A stretch of DNA of 64,000 nucleotides from Paenibacillus sp. V4I7 (GCF_030817275.1 NZ_JAUSZD010000002.1:744001-808000), one strand, 5' to 3'. Shown: positions 8,181 through 17,234, counted from the first letter of the stretch. Made by a program: numbers and translations. Notes: a model not told the origin generated them from the sequence alone.

Positions 8181-9920
8181 GTGGCTAAAATGATGACAAA
8201 ACGACTAACCGGCATTGCTGCTTCCCCCGGCATTGCGATAGCGAAAGCTTTTCGGCTGAACAATGATCATTACGAAACTGCCCCAGAGAAAGTGGCAGAC
8301 GCTCTTATAGAAGTAGAACGTTTCCGCAAAGCTATCGAAGAAGCAAAACTAGAGTTAGAAGAGATTAAAGATTTGACCGAGCAGCGTATGGGTGCAGCAA
8401 AAGCTGAAATTTTTGAGGCACATTTGATGCTTTTGGAAGATCCGGATTATATCGATGCTATTATCGAAGGGATTGAAGGCGAAGGCTTGAATGCTGAATA
8501 TAAGCTGCATGAAGTAGCAAGGAGCTTCATCGAAGTGCTTAGCTCCATGGATAACGAGCTGCTCCGGGAACGCGCTAGTGATGTGCGTGACGTCACTGGC
8601 CGGATTATGAGCCGACTTCGTGGTGTCTCTTATGCAGCGATCTCGGCTATTAACGAGCCTTGTATTTTGATAGCCGAAGACTTGACGCCATCTGATACCG
8701 CACAGTTAAATCTAGATTATGTGCTTGGCTTTGTAACGGAGATCGGCAGCCGTACTTCTCATTCGGCGATCATGGCTCGCTCGCTTGAGGTGCCAGCTAT
8801 TGTTGGAGCAGGAGCAGCGGCAGTGGAAATCAAAACGGGCACCATGATTATTATGGATGCCGTAGAGGGCGCCGTACTCATCGCTCCAAGCGATGAAGAG
8901 GTAGAGAGCTACCAAGCCCGCAAAGCGGCATATGATCAGCGTAGAGTCGAACTGCGCAAGCTGCTTGATCGACCTACGATCTCAGCAGATGGTCACCGTG
9001 TAGAACTGGCTGCCAACATAGGCAGTGTTGAAGATTTACAGAAGGTATTAGCTAACGGGGCGGAAGGTATCGGTTTGTTTCGGACGGAATTCCTTTATAT
9101 GGGACGCAACGCTCTACCGAGTGAAGAGGAGCAGTTCCAGGTCTATAAGCACGTGTTGGAACGCATGGACAATAAACCTGTCGTTATACGTACACTCGAT
9201 ATAGGTGGAGATAAAGAACTCCCGTACATGAAGCTCCCTGTTGAAAGTAATCCATTCCTTGGCTTGCGAGCGGTTCGTTTATGTCTGAGCAAGCAGGATC
9301 TGTTTCGTACACAGCTAAGGGCGCTTCTGAGAGCAAGCAGCTATGGACAATTGAAAATCATGTTCCCGATGATTGCCGTTGTGGATGAGCTGCTGGCTGC
9401 TAAGCAATTGCTTCAAGAAGAGAAAGAGAAGCTTGTTCTAGAAGGAATTGCCGTCTCTGAAACCATAGAGGTCGGTATTATGATTGAAGTGCCGGCTGCA
9501 GCGCTAGCAGCGGATTTCTTGGCGAAAGAGTCCGATTTCTTCAGTATTGGAACGAATGATCTTATCCAGTACACAATGGCGGCAGATCGGATGAACGAGA
9601 CCGTTTCTTACTTATACCAACCTTGCCATCCCGCTATTTTGCGATTAATTCAAATGGTTATACAGGCAGCTGCAAAAGAAGGGAAATGGGTTGGCATGTG
9701 TGGAGAAATGGCCGGTGACGAAACCGCCATACCGATTCTTCTCGGCATGGGACTCCATGAATTTAGTATGAGTGCCAGCTCGATTTTGCCGGCAAGAGCC
9801 TTAATTAAACAAACTTCACATAGGGATTGGGCAGGCTACACGGAGCAGATTTTATCCTTGAGCAGCCAATCCCAGATTAAACAATTCGTAGAACAGAAGA
9901 CAAGGAGTGACTTGAAATGA
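8181..9920 (+). CDS. ptsI: Phosphoenolpyruvate-protein phosphotransferase (EI)
   Basis: General PTS enzyme I, 579 residues, which takes phosphate from PEP and passes it to HPr. The active histidine lies in GSRTSHSAIMARS, and the PEP-binding barrel carries GIGLFRTEFLY and the cysteine motif GMCGEMAGD. I chose the GTG at 8181, which has AAAGGGGAG eight bases upstream; an ATG at 8160 overlaps the mtlD stop but lacks an RBS. Finding EI inside a mannitol operon is unusual, since the main ptsHI pair normally sits near ptsG. It overlaps ptsH by four bases. Confidence 0.95.
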   Translation: MAKMMTKRLTGIAASPGIAIAKAFRLNNDHYETAPEKVADALIEVERFRKAIEEAKLELEEIKDLTEQRMGAAKAEIFEAHLMLLEDPDYIDAIIEGIEGEGLNAEYKLHEVARSFIEVLSSMDNELLRERASDVRDVTGRIMSRLRGVSYAAISAINEPCILIAEDLTPSDTAQLNLDYVLGFVTEIGSRTSHSAIMARSLEVPAIVGAGAAAVEIKTGTMIIMDAVEGAVLIAPSDEEVESYQARKAAYDQRRVELRKLLDRPTISADGHRVELAANIGSVEDLQKVLANGAEGIGLFRTEFLYMGRNALPSEEEQFQVYKHVLERMDNKPVVIRTLDIGGDKELPYMKLPVESNPFLGLRAVRLCLSKQDLFRTQLRALLRASSYGQLKIMFPMIAVVDELLAAKQLLQEEKEKLVLEGIAVSETIEVGIMIEVPAAALAADFLAKESDFFSIGTNDLIQYTMAADRMNETVSYLYQPCHPAILRLIQMVIQAAAKEGKWVGMCGEMAGDETAIPILLGMGLHEFSMSASSILPARALIKQTSHRDWAGYTEQILSLSSQSQIKQFVEQKTRSDLK

Positions 9921-10180
9921 TATCTCAAACATTTACTGTCCTAAATCCATCCGGCTTTCATGCCCGTCCGACGAAAGTATTCGTTCAGAAGGTTGGCACA
10001 TTCCCTTGCAAAGTGAATGTGATCAAAGGCGAAAAGAAGGTCAACGGCAAAAGCTCGCTTAGTATGCTGACACTCGGCATTCAACAGAATGACGAAGTAA
10101 CATTGGAAGTGGACGGCGAGCAAGAGGAGCAGGCAATCAAAGAGCTAGGGGCGCTGCTGACTTACATCTTCGAAGAATAA
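9917..10180 (+). CDS. ptsH: HPr-family phosphocarrier protein
   Basis: 87-residue HPr that shuttles phosphate from EI to EIIA. H15 is in GFHARPTKVFV, and S46, the HPr-kinase target of Gram-positive HPr, aligns in GKSSLSML. The region after S46 (SLSMLTLGI) departs from the canonical IMGVMSLGI of housekeeping HPr, so this may be a mannitol-dedicated paralogue; that is an inference. It is the last gene of the mtl operon and overlaps ptsI by four bases. Confidence 0.93.
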   Translation: MISQTFTVLNPSGFHARPTKVFVQKVGTFPCKVNVIKGEKKVNGKSSLSMLTLGIQQNDEVTLEVDGEQEEQAIKELGALLTYIFEE

Positions 10181-10212
10181 GCGAGTGGCAAACCGAATCT
10201 ATTTCAATTGAA

Positions 10213-10259
10213 AAGCCAGCAAGTTAATGCCTGCGATCAAGGCGTTAACTTGCTGGCTT
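10213..10259. terminator. Bidirectional terminator of mtl operon and aldo/keto reductase
   Basis: A near-perfect 19-base stem: 10213-10231 pairs with 10241-10259 (AAGCCAGCAAGTTAATGCC and its complement, one mismatch-like wobble). It lies between convergent genes and has a T-rich flank on both strands. Confidence 0.92.
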
Positions 10260-10265
10260 CTATTA

Positions 10266-11135
10266 TTAATTACGTACGTACCATTCACCGGACACCCAAT
10301 CGGTTGATTTCCAACGCAGCACATCGGGGGTAGCAAGATGGGCAATTTCTTTGAGAAATTCGAGCTGCTCCAGCTCAGTCATCGGCTTGAAGCTCTTAGC
10401 GATGGCTAGATTTTGTTCCAGCTGCGCCATGGATTCCATACCGACAATTGCGGTAGATATCGGCAGCGAGAACGTATATTGGAGTGCTTTCTCGTACCAA
10501 GGAGCCAGCTTACCGAGCGCCATAACCTTCATGCCGATGATAGCGACACCTTTCTCAACCGCTTTAGGCAAAAACTCATGAGCGAAGCTGTAGATGAGAT
10601 GATCTGCTGCGGATAAGGCAACAAGCGCGCTGTCGAACGAGTCACAGAGTTCAATCGCTTTCAACTGAACTCTAGGATTCGTGTGACCGCTGATCGAGAT
10701 ATGCTTGATCATCCCTTGTTCCTTGGCTTCAAGAAGCGCTTCTAGCGCTCCGCCTTTGGCGAAGCACTGATCAAGTTCCTCCATCGTCATGATATTATGC
10801 AATCGCCATTCTTCGACATGATCCGTTTGCAGGCGCTTCAGACTTGCTTCCAGCAGCTTCAGGGAACCGTCTCTTGTTCGATCATGCGTTTTGGTAGCAA
10901 TCCATACATCTTTCCTTCGACCATCGCGTGCCAACGCTTTGCCAAGTCGTTCCTCAGATTGTCCATCCGAATAGCTTGGTGCTGTATCGAAATAGGTGAT
11001 TCCTTCGTCAATTGCCCGATTTACAATTTGAATCGCCTCATCTTCTGTACACTGGTGTTCATCGACAATGCGCTGAGCACCAAAGCTCAGAATAGGAAAT
11101 TGCTGCCCGGTCGAACCAAACGAACGTTTCTCCAC
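10266..11135 (-). CDS. Aldo/keto reductase family protein
   Basis: NAD(P)H-dependent oxidoreductase of the aldo/keto reductase fold, substrate unknown. The 289-residue protein has the catalytic tetrad candidates D50 and Y55 (YFDTAPSYSDG), K82 (IATKTHD) and H113 (WRLHNI), and the C-terminal cofactor segment STAIVGMES. Start chosen as the GTG at 11135, eight bases after GGAG and giving an EKRSFG beginning; the GTG at 11144 would abut the RBS. It is monocistronic and convergent with the mtl operon. A TGGT-N3-ACCA half-site pair at 11202-11212 lies in its promoter region. Confidence 0.85.
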   Translation of the reverse strand: MEKRSFGSTGQQFPILSFGAQRIVDEHQCTEDEAIQIVNRAIDEGITYFDTAPSYSDGQSEERLGKALARDGRRKDVWIATKTHDRTRDGSLKLLEASLKRLQTDHVEEWRLHNIMTMEELDQCFAKGGALEALLEAKEQGMIKHISISGHTNPRVQLKAIELCDSFDSALVALSAADHLIYSFAHEFLPKAVEKGVAIIGMKVMALGKLAPWYEKALQYTFSLPISTAIVGMESMAQLEQNLAIAKSFKPMTELEQLEFLKEIAHLATPDVLRWKSTDWVSGEWYVRN

Positions 11136-11376
11136 ATAATTCACTCCTCGTATGTAAGATTGCGACTTTCAATCTTTCCTATCGTTTCCAAAAGAGATAC
11201 CTGGTCATACCAAATTTTAATATAAAACAGGTTTTCTTCACACTGAGATCGGTTCAAGCAGGAATTGACTCTTCTCAAGTATAAAATAAGTAGGAGAAGG
11301 ACGCTAACATTCGTCAAATTGTTTGCTTATTCACAAAAAAAACATGACTTTAGTCCTATTTTTCGACAAAAAATGA
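11136..11376. other. Divergent intergenic region, aldo/keto reductase / marR
   Basis: AT-rich spacer of roughly 300 bases holding the promoters of both flanking genes. Apart from the small TGGT-N3-ACCA element at 11202-11212 and the marR promoter listed separately, I see no gene or structured RNA. Confidence 0.5.
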
Positions 11377-11405
11377 TTGTATTAAATAATAAATAAACTT
11401 ATTAT
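11377..11405 (+). promoter_or_regulatory. Sigma-A-type promoter of marR-motAB
   Basis: -35 TTGTAT (11377-11382), a 17-base spacer, and -10 TATTAT (11400-11405), 40 bases before the marR start. Confidence 0.6.
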
Positions 11406-11445
11406 ATGTACATATACCATTTTTTGTTGAATTATCGGAGGGTCA

Positions 11446-11904
11446 ATGACAACGGAACACGGAAAGCCCTATGATAGTCCAGGATTTCATCTTTGGCAGG
11501 TTACGAATCTATGGCAAAAAAATCTTCGCTATGCCCTGCATGATTTGGATCTCACGCATGTTCAATTTATTTTGCTGGCAACCACAGAGTGGTTAAATTC
11601 TCAATCTCCTCTCGAGGATGTGACACAGGTTCAAATTGCCATGCATTCGCATATGGATCCCATGATGGCATCACAAGTACTTCGTAACTTAGAAAAGAAA
11701 GGTTTCCTCATTCGCAAGGAACATCCGACGGACACGCGGGCCAAATCAATCTCTTTAACTCCAGCTGGAGAGAGGTTGATATCCAAGGCAATAGACATAG
11801 TCGAGCAAGCCGATCGCCGTTTTTTTTCTAAACTGGGGCAAGAACAGGAAACGTTGGCAAGCTTGTTGAGATCTTTAGGAAGCATGACAACTCATGAAAA
11901 TTAG
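11446..11904 (+). CDS. MarR family transcriptional regulator
   Basis: 152-residue winged-helix regulator. The MarR core is visible: a helix pair (HVQFILLATTEW), the recognition region TQVQIAMHSHMDPMMASQVLRNLEKKGFLIRK split by its wing, and DTRAKSISLTPAGERL as the conserved DxR wing. The RBS CGGAGGG lies 6 bases before the ATG. It lies 24 bases upstream of motA on the same strand, so it may be co-transcribed with motAB, an unusual neighbour for a stator operon. Ligand and targets are unknown. Confidence 0.85.
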   Translation: MTTEHGKPYDSPGFHLWQVTNLWQKNLRYALHDLDLTHVQFILLATTEWLNSQSPLEDVTQVQIAMHSHMDPMMASQVLRNLEKKGFLIRKEHPTDTRAKSISLTPAGERLISKAIDIVEQADRRFFSKLGQEQETLASLLRSLGSMTTHEN

Positions 11905-11928
11905 ATCATAGGGAGAGGTGCCTTGAAT

Positions 11929-12723
11929 ATGGAGAAGTCATCACTAATCGGAATTGTTTTAGCCTTTATATCCATTGGTGTGGGTATGGTATTGAAAGGG
12001 GCAAGCCTGGCTGCACTGCTGAATCCTGCGGCTGCCTTAATTATTTTTGGTGGTACAGCATCGGCCTTATTTATCGCTTTTTCAATGGAAGAAATAAAGA
12101 AGATTCCGACCTTATTGAAAATTATTTTTACCGAACAGAAATTAATGCCTAAAAAAGAACTGATCGAAACATTCATCGAATGGGTATCCATTACACGTCG
12201 TGAAGGATTACTTTCCTTGGAAAAGCAAGCAGAAGAGCTGTCAGACCCTTTTATGAAAAGCGGCATGCGCCTCATTATTGATGGAAATGACGCAGATTTC
12301 GTACGTGACGTATTGCTCGAAGATATTGCGGAGATGGAAACAAGACATAAGAAATATGCAAGTATTTTTACGCAAGCAGGTACATATGCACCTACACTTG
12401 GGGTACTTGGCGCCGTTGTTGGGCTCATTGCTGCGCTTGGTAATTTGAGTGAAGTAGAGAAATTAGGTCATCTGATTTCAGCAGCCTTTGTTGCAACGAT
12501 GTTCGGGATTTTCCTTGGGTACGTTATTTTTCACCCTTTTGCCAATAAGCTGAAGCAAAAGTCTAAGAAAGAAGTAGAAATTAAACTTATGGTCGTGGAA
12601 GGACTACTTTCCATTCAATCCGGTGTATCTGCCAATTCCGTGAAGCAAAAAATGATGATCTTCGTTGCCAATAGTGAACGAGCGTCATATGACGAAGATT
12701 CGAAGGGGGCCGCTTCGCAGTGA
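11929..12723 (+). CDS. motA: Flagellar motor stator protein MotA
   Basis: Proton-channel subunit of the flagellar stator, 264 residues with four membrane segments. The start at ATG 11929 aligns with Bacillus MotA (MEKSSLIGI); a TTG at 11923 is in frame as an alternative. Key features are the periplasmic/TM3 segment TYAPTLGVLGAVVGL with its conserved proline, the cytoplasmic loop with the charged RREGLLSLE stretch, and FHPFANKLK at the end of TM4. Its stop overlaps the motB start, so the two subunits are coupled. Confidence 0.96.
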   Translation: MEKSSLIGIVLAFISIGVGMVLKGASLAALLNPAAALIIFGGTASALFIAFSMEEIKKIPTLLKIIFTEQKLMPKKELIETFIEWVSITRREGLLSLEKQAEELSDPFMKSGMRLIIDGNDADFVRDVLLEDIAEMETRHKKYASIFTQAGTYAPTLGVLGAVVGLIAALGNLSEVEKLGHLISAAFVATMFGIFLGYVIFHPFANKLKQKSKKEVEIKLMVVEGLLSIQSGVSANSVKQKMMIFVANSERASYDEDSKGAASQ

Positions 12724-13526
12724 GTAAAAAGAAGAAGCATGAGGATCATGAAGAACATATTGATGAAACCTGGCTCATTCCCTATGCGGATTTGCTTACC
12801 TTGCTTCTAGCCCTCTTTATCATTTTGTTTGCATCTAGTCAGGTGGATTCTAAGAAATACGATTCGATAATGCGGTCCTTGAACAATGCCTTCTCGGGGG
12901 GGGAAGCGCCCTTCGCGATGTCGAATTTGATTCCGATTGATGATGCGGCGAATTCTACCAAAAATAATAATAAGAACCAGAACCCTCCGCCGAAGGAAGA
13001 GAGTAAAACCGACAGTCAGCTGGCTGCCAAGCTGCAGAAGGAAGAGAAGGATCTCAAAGAGTTAAAGCAAAGCATGGATGCGTACATTAAAGAAAACAAC
13101 ATGAGTGAGCAGCTAACCACGAAGCTGGATAATGAGAAGCTGACCATTACGATTAGTGACCGTGCACTGTTTGATTCAGGTTCGGCTACGATTAAACAAG
13201 AATCACAAAAACTAGCTGTTTCCATGTCTAATTTGTTGGGGAATTATCCTGGATATGAGGTTGAAGTAGCAGGTCATACGGATAATATCCCGATTCATCG
13301 AGCAGATTTTGAAACGAACTGGGATCTAAGCGCCAAGCGTGCAGTCAATTTTATGAAAATACTTCTGAATAACAGTAAAATTGAACCTGCTTCCTACTCT
13401 TCGGTCGGATTTGGCGAATACCGGCCGATCACAGAAAATAATACAACAGAAGGTAGAGCGAAGAACCGCCGAGTTGAAGTGAGCATCTTGCGTAACATTA
13501 AAGCGACGGATGAGATTGCGAAATAA
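12720..13526 (+). CDS. motB: Flagellar motor stator protein MotB
   Basis: 268-residue stator subunit that anchors MotA to peptidoglycan. A lysine-rich N-terminus is followed by a single membrane helix carrying the proton-binding D24 in PYADLLTLLLALFIIL. A linker rich in Asn/Pro follows, then an OmpA-like peptidoglycan-binding domain (VEVAGHTDNIPI, NWDLSAKRAVNFM, GRAKNRRVEV). The GTG start overlaps the motA stop, and a terminator follows. Confidence 0.96.
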   Translation: MSKKKKHEDHEEHIDETWLIPYADLLTLLLALFIILFASSQVDSKKYDSIMRSLNNAFSGGEAPFAMSNLIPIDDAANSTKNNNKNQNPPPKEESKTDSQLAAKLQKEEKDLKELKQSMDAYIKENNMSEQLTTKLDNEKLTITISDRALFDSGSATIKQESQKLAVSMSNLLGNYPGYEVEVAGHTDNIPIHRADFETNWDLSAKRAVNFMKILLNNSKIEPASYSSVGFGEYRPITENNTTEGRAKNRRVEVSILRNIKATDEIAK

Positions 13527-13560
13527 GCGCAATTACCCCTAAGACTTATTATGAAAAGAT

Positions 13561-13594
13561 AGGCTAAGAGTCGCTAGACTCTGGCCTTTTTTTT
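13561..13594 (+). terminator. motAB terminator
   Basis: AGGC-TA-AGAGTC, loop GCTA, GACTCT-G-GCCT, then a run of nine T, starting 35 bases after motB. Confidence 0.93.
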
Positions 13595-13690
13595 TGTTCA
13601 ATAACACATTTCATATTGAGAAATATGGAGTAATTTAATAGCAAAATGGGGATAGTAATGTGGAATTTGCAATGATGAGGAGAGGTTTAT

Positions 13691-14530
13691 ATGGAGCATA
13701 CATATGAGCATACGTATATCCCGCTGACAACATTATCCAGCGGTGAAGGCAAGGAAATAGCCATTGATATATATGGTTACTGCATTCAGATCGTGAATAT
13801 TTGTTTCATTGGCAACCCAACAAGCAGGGATAAAGAATGGTTTTTAGTTGACGCTGGCATGCCGCAATCGGCAGATGAGATCATTCGTGTCGCTGAGGAG
13901 CGTTTTGGAGCCCATAAGAAGCCTACGGCGATTATTTTGACGCATGGACATTTCGACCATGTCGGGGCTATAGAAAGTCTTTTGGAATACTGGGATGTTC
14001 CGGTATATGCGCATGAGTTGGAAATCCCTTATTTGACAGGAAAATCTAATTATCCTAAAGGGGATTCAACGGTAGATGGCGGGCTTGTAAGCGAGCTGTC
14101 GCCCCTGTTTCCAAACCACGGTATTGACATCGGTAATCATGTACATCCTTTACCTGCTAATGGCATCGTTCCTGGACTGAAGGGATGGCAGTGGATTCAT
14201 ACACCGGGACACACACCAGGACACATTTCTCTTTTTCGAGCCAAAGATGGTTCATTAATTGCTGGTGATGCCTTCGTTACCGTTAAACAAGAATCACTTT
14301 ACAAGGTGTTCACACAAGAACAAGAAATAAGCGGACCTCCCAAGTATTTCACGACAGACTGGCAAGCAGCCGGGGATTCGGTAAGAAAGCTTCAAGCGTT
14401 ACATCCAACTCTAGCGATAACGGGACATGGAAAACCAATGAACGGTGAAGAACTAAGCCGCGAACTAGGCCGTCTGGCGGAGGATTTCGAGAAAATAGCG
14501 ATTCCTGAGGAAGGTCGGTTTGTGCATTAG
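13691..14530 (+). CDS. MBL-fold metallo-hydrolase
   Basis: 279-residue member of the metallo-beta-lactamase superfamily. The zinc-binding motif is LTHGHFDHVGA near residue 84, with a second histidine in HTPGHTPGHISL, the acidic ligand in LIAGDAFV, and a final ITGHGKP histidine. No signal peptide or RNA/DNA-processing domain is seen, so the closest fit is the glyoxalase II / small-molecule hydrolase group. The start follows GAGGAGAGG. The gene stands alone between two terminators, and the substrate cannot be told from the sequence. Confidence 0.85.
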   Translation: MEHTYEHTYIPLTTLSSGEGKEIAIDIYGYCIQIVNICFIGNPTSRDKEWFLVDAGMPQSADEIIRVAEERFGAHKKPTAIILTHGHFDHVGAIESLLEYWDVPVYAHELEIPYLTGKSNYPKGDSTVDGGLVSELSPLFPNHGIDIGNHVHPLPANGIVPGLKGWQWIHTPGHTPGHISLFRAKDGSLIAGDAFVTVKQESLYKVFTQEQEISGPPKYFTTDWQAAGDSVRKLQALHPTLAITGHGKPMNGEELSRELGRLAEDFEKIAIPEEGRFVH

Positions 14531-14597
14531 GCAGTAATTATAGGTTGCCTGTCTTAGATTACATTAGATACGCTTTTATCGTATTACTCGAAAATTT

Positions 14598-14643
14598 AAA
14601 ATCCCTCTAAGCTTCCGATAGGGAAGAGTAGAGGGATTTTAAC
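14598..14643 (+). terminator. Terminator after the MBL hydrolase
   Basis: A perfect 12-base stem (AAAATCCCTCTA 14598-14609 with 14629-14640) extended by an inner CTTCC/GGAAG stem. The right arm ends in TTTT. Confidence 0.85.
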
Positions 14644-14743
14644 GTTAGTATTATTTAAATTTTACAAGAAGACTTCTCTTGGGGAAATAAATCGTGGCGA
14701 CCAAGCATAAGATTAAAGCGGACAAATTAAATTTATTATTCGT

Positions 14744-14802
14744 GTGGGGAATCCACCTACATGAGCACCTTGAACCGTATGCTCTAGGCCTGTCCGGGGA
14801 CA
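14744..14802 (+). other. phoU leader with three consecutive small hairpins
   Basis: Between the terminator and phoU the + strand can form GTGG/CCAC (14744-14756), GAGCA/TGCTC (14763-14784) and TGTCC/GGACA (14791-14802) in succession. I cannot match it to a known riboswitch class. It may be a structured leader or chance. A GTG-started frame at 14694 runs through it into phoU but I do not consider it coding. Confidence 0.3.
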
Positions 14803-14835
14803 ACAGCAAACTACAACTGAGGGGAGAGACACAAA

Positions 14836-15495
14836 ATGGATGCAAGACCTGGGTTTCATCAATCATTGTCACTTTTGCAAAAAGAATTACAGGATATGGG
14901 GGAAAGCGTTAAGGATTTGATTCTCAAGTCGGTGGAGTCATTAGCTAAGTTCGATGAGAATGCTGCGCAGCAAGTTATTAAAAATGATGACCGCATTGAT
15001 GATTATTTAATGACGATAGACGAGCTTAGCCTTCGATTAATTGCTTTACAACAACCAATGGCAAGTGATCTGCGAATCATTGGAACGGCTTTGAAAATCG
15101 CTACAGACTTGGAACGAATTGCTGATCATGCCGTAGATATTGCAAAGATTACGATCCGTCTCGCTGGAGAAGAGCTTGTTAAGCCGCTCGAAATCATTCC
15201 TGAAATGGCCGATATTGCCATTGAGATGCTTCATGAGAGCCTCGTTTCTTATACGGAGCGAGATGTTCATAGAGCTGCATCGCTTGCCGAGATGGATGAC
15301 CGCGTGGATAAGCTATACAGCTCGGTGATGCAGGAATTGATGGGGATGATGGGTTCGGATTACAATCGTAACCGTCAATTAACCCATTTATTGTTTGTTG
15401 CTCATTTCTTAGAGCGTGTAGCCGATCACACAACAAATATCGGTGAAGGTGTTATTTATATGGTCACAGGGAAACGCAAGGATTTGAATGTGTAA
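14836..15495 (+). CDS. phoU: Phosphate signaling complex protein PhoU
   Basis: Cytoplasmic helical regulator of phosphate uptake, 219 residues built of two three-helix PhoU repeats. Each repeat carries the metal-binding E/DxxxD motif: DLERIADHAVDIA in the first and LERVADHTTNIGE in the second. The start follows GAGGGGAGAG. pstSCAB genes, its usual partners, are not adjacent, so it is either a distal paralogue or separated in this genome. Confidence 0.95.
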   Translation: MDARPGFHQSLSLLQKELQDMGESVKDLILKSVESLAKFDENAAQQVIKNDDRIDDYLMTIDELSLRLIALQQPMASDLRIIGTALKIATDLERIADHAVDIAKITIRLAGEELVKPLEIIPEMADIAIEMLHESLVSYTERDVHRAASLAEMDDRVDKLYSSVMQELMGMMGSDYNRNRQLTHLLFVAHFLERVADHTTNIGEGVIYMVTGKRKDLNV

Positions 15496-15510
15496 TAAAA
15501 TCCAGTATAG

Positions 15511-15556
15511 AAGGGACGCGCTCCTAAGTCATTAAGACTTGTGAGCGTCCCTTTTT
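15511..15556. terminator. Bidirectional terminator between phoU and the sensor kinase
   Basis: AAGGGACGCGCTC (15511-15523) pairs with GAGCGTCCCTT (15543-15553) with a two-base bulge, plus an inner AAGTC/GACTT stem. A T run follows on the + strand, and the genes are convergent. Confidence 0.88.
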
Positions 15557-17133
15557 CATGTGCGTGAGGCTGTAATCGGAAAGCGAATGAGAAAGGTAGT
15601 TCCTTTTTCACTTGACTGAACTTCAATCGATGCATGGTGCCTGGCTGCGATGCTGTAGCAAATAGCTAAACCAAGCCCTGTACCTTCGTCTTTGGTCGTG
15701 AAGAAAGGTCTTCCTAGCTTCTCCAGATGTTCCTCATTAATTCCTATACCTTCATCAGCGATAAGCAGGACGACATGTTCGGTCTCGGTATATGTTTCAA
15801 TTCTCAGCTTACCGCCGAGGCTCATGGCTTCCAGACCATTCATACACATATTCAATATGAGTTGACGCATTTCCTTATCGTCGAGTTGAATGACGGGACA
15901 ATCCATGAATTGGAAATGAACATGCTTGCCGGACATGACGGCTTCTGCTTGGATGAGGGGGAGGAGCATTTCGATAATACGGTTGATATTTTCGGGCTGT
16001 TGGTGGGACTGCTTATTTTTGGCTAGGGATAAATATTCGGTAATAATTTCGTTCGCTCGATCCAACTCTTCTAGCATGATGGGGATGTATTCTTTTTGCA
16101 TATGACGATCGTTCTCGCGAAATAATTGGAGGAAGCCACGAATGGTCGTCATCGGGTTGCGAATCTCGTGGGCAATACCGGCGGCCATTTCCCCAACTAG
16201 ATTGAGTTGGGCTAGACGAGCCATTTCCGATTCAAATCGCAAGCTTTCCGTGATATCGACGGCAACTTCTAGCAAGCAGCTTTCATTTTCAATATCGATG
16301 ATTTCCGTTGAAAGCAGGGCTGTTCGAATTTCCTTAGACTTGGTTTCATACTTGACCTTGCAATTATGGATGACATCATTAAAATTCCTTGTATCACCCA
16401 CTTCAGCTCGTAAAAGATCTAGTGTTGTTCCAATGATTTCATCGCCATAGCCTGTATATTGTTTCCAGCTTTCATTAATTTCGAGATAGGTGAGGTCAGG
16501 TAGACGGCGGATAGCCATCAAAGATGGAGAGAGCATGAACATTTTCTTGAAGTGTTCTTGTGATTTTATCAGCTTTTCATGAGCATCTACTAATTCGGCT
16601 GTTCGCTCTTCCACCCATTGTTCCAAAAGAAAATTTTGCTGCTTTAATTTCTCTTCCGCTTCAGCCAACTTACGATTGGTCTCTTCGAGATCTAGCGTTC
16701 GCTTATGCAGCAGTTCACTTTGATATTTGATTTTTTGATGATTGAGGTGCATGTTAACGAAGCCATCGACTTTCATGCGCAGCATTTTAGGATGAATAGG
16801 TTTGAATAAATAATCAATAGAGCCCACATGATAGCCCTTCAACACATGCTCAATAGAGGTACTTAGAGCCGTTAGGAAGATGATGGGAATATCCTGACAA
16901 GCTTTCCGCTGCTTGATCAGTTCGGCCGTCTCAAAGCCGCTAAGTCCAGGCATTTGCACATCCATCAAGATGACAGCGATATGATCAGCGGGTTCTTTTA
17001 ATAAATATCTCAGAACTTCCTCGCCTGATTGCAGCGAAATAACGTCATAGTTGGAAGAGGCCAGAATGCTATTCAGAGCCAGCAAGTTCTCGTAACGGTC
17101 ATCTACCGCCAAGATTTTTACTTGTTGTTCCAT
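15556..17133 (-). CDS. Response regulator-PAS-histidine kinase fusion
   Basis: 525-residue cytoplasmic signalling protein without membrane helices. Domains in order: receiver domain (about 1-125; phospho-acceptor D in ILMDVQMPGLSG, K in LFKPIH), a coiled coil (about 140-200), a PAS domain, HisKA with the phospho-histidine in GIAHEIRNPMTT, and HATPase with N box (NMCMNGLEAM), DEGIGI and GTGLGLA. I chose ATG 17133, which has GGAAAGGA 8 bases upstream. This receiver-first architecture fits a soluble hybrid kinase that takes phosphate from another kinase. No cognate regulator is adjacent. It lies divergent from the EAL-CBS-GGDEF gene. Confidence 0.9.
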   Translation of the reverse strand: MEQQVKILAVDDRYENLLALNSILASSNYDVISLQSGEEVLRYLLKEPADHIAVILMDVQMPGLSGFETAELIKQRKACQDIPIIFLTALSTSIEHVLKGYHVGSIDYLFKPIHPKMLRMKVDGFVNMHLNHQKIKYQSELLHKRTLDLEETNRKLAEAEEKLKQQNFLLEQWVEERTAELVDAHEKLIKSQEHFKKMFMLSPSLMAIRRLPDLTYLEINESWKQYTGYGDEIIGTTLDLLRAEVGDTRNFNDVIHNCKVKYETKSKEIRTALLSTEIIDIENESCLLEVAVDITESLRFESEMARLAQLNLVGEMAAGIAHEIRNPMTTIRGFLQLFRENDRHMQKEYIPIMLEELDRANEIITEYLSLAKNKQSHQQPENINRIIEMLLPLIQAEAVMSGKHVHFQFMDCPVIQLDDKEMRQLILNMCMNGLEAMSLGGKLRIETYTETEHVVLLIADEGIGINEEHLEKLGRPFFTTKDEGTGLGLAICYSIAARHHASIEVQSSEKGTTFLIRFPITASRT

Positions 17134-17234
17134 TTCAAATCCTTTCCGTGCTTGTACAAGCTTGTACGCACCTAACAATCCATCCCTCTCTTTTTCGGGG
17201 AAAAGTTTGAATTCCCTCTTTTTTTCGTAAAGTC

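Noticed and set aside
14694-14912. 72-codon frame running into phoU
   Set aside because: Overlaps the phoU start by 77 bases in another frame, has weak initiation signals, and its composition changes at the phoU start.
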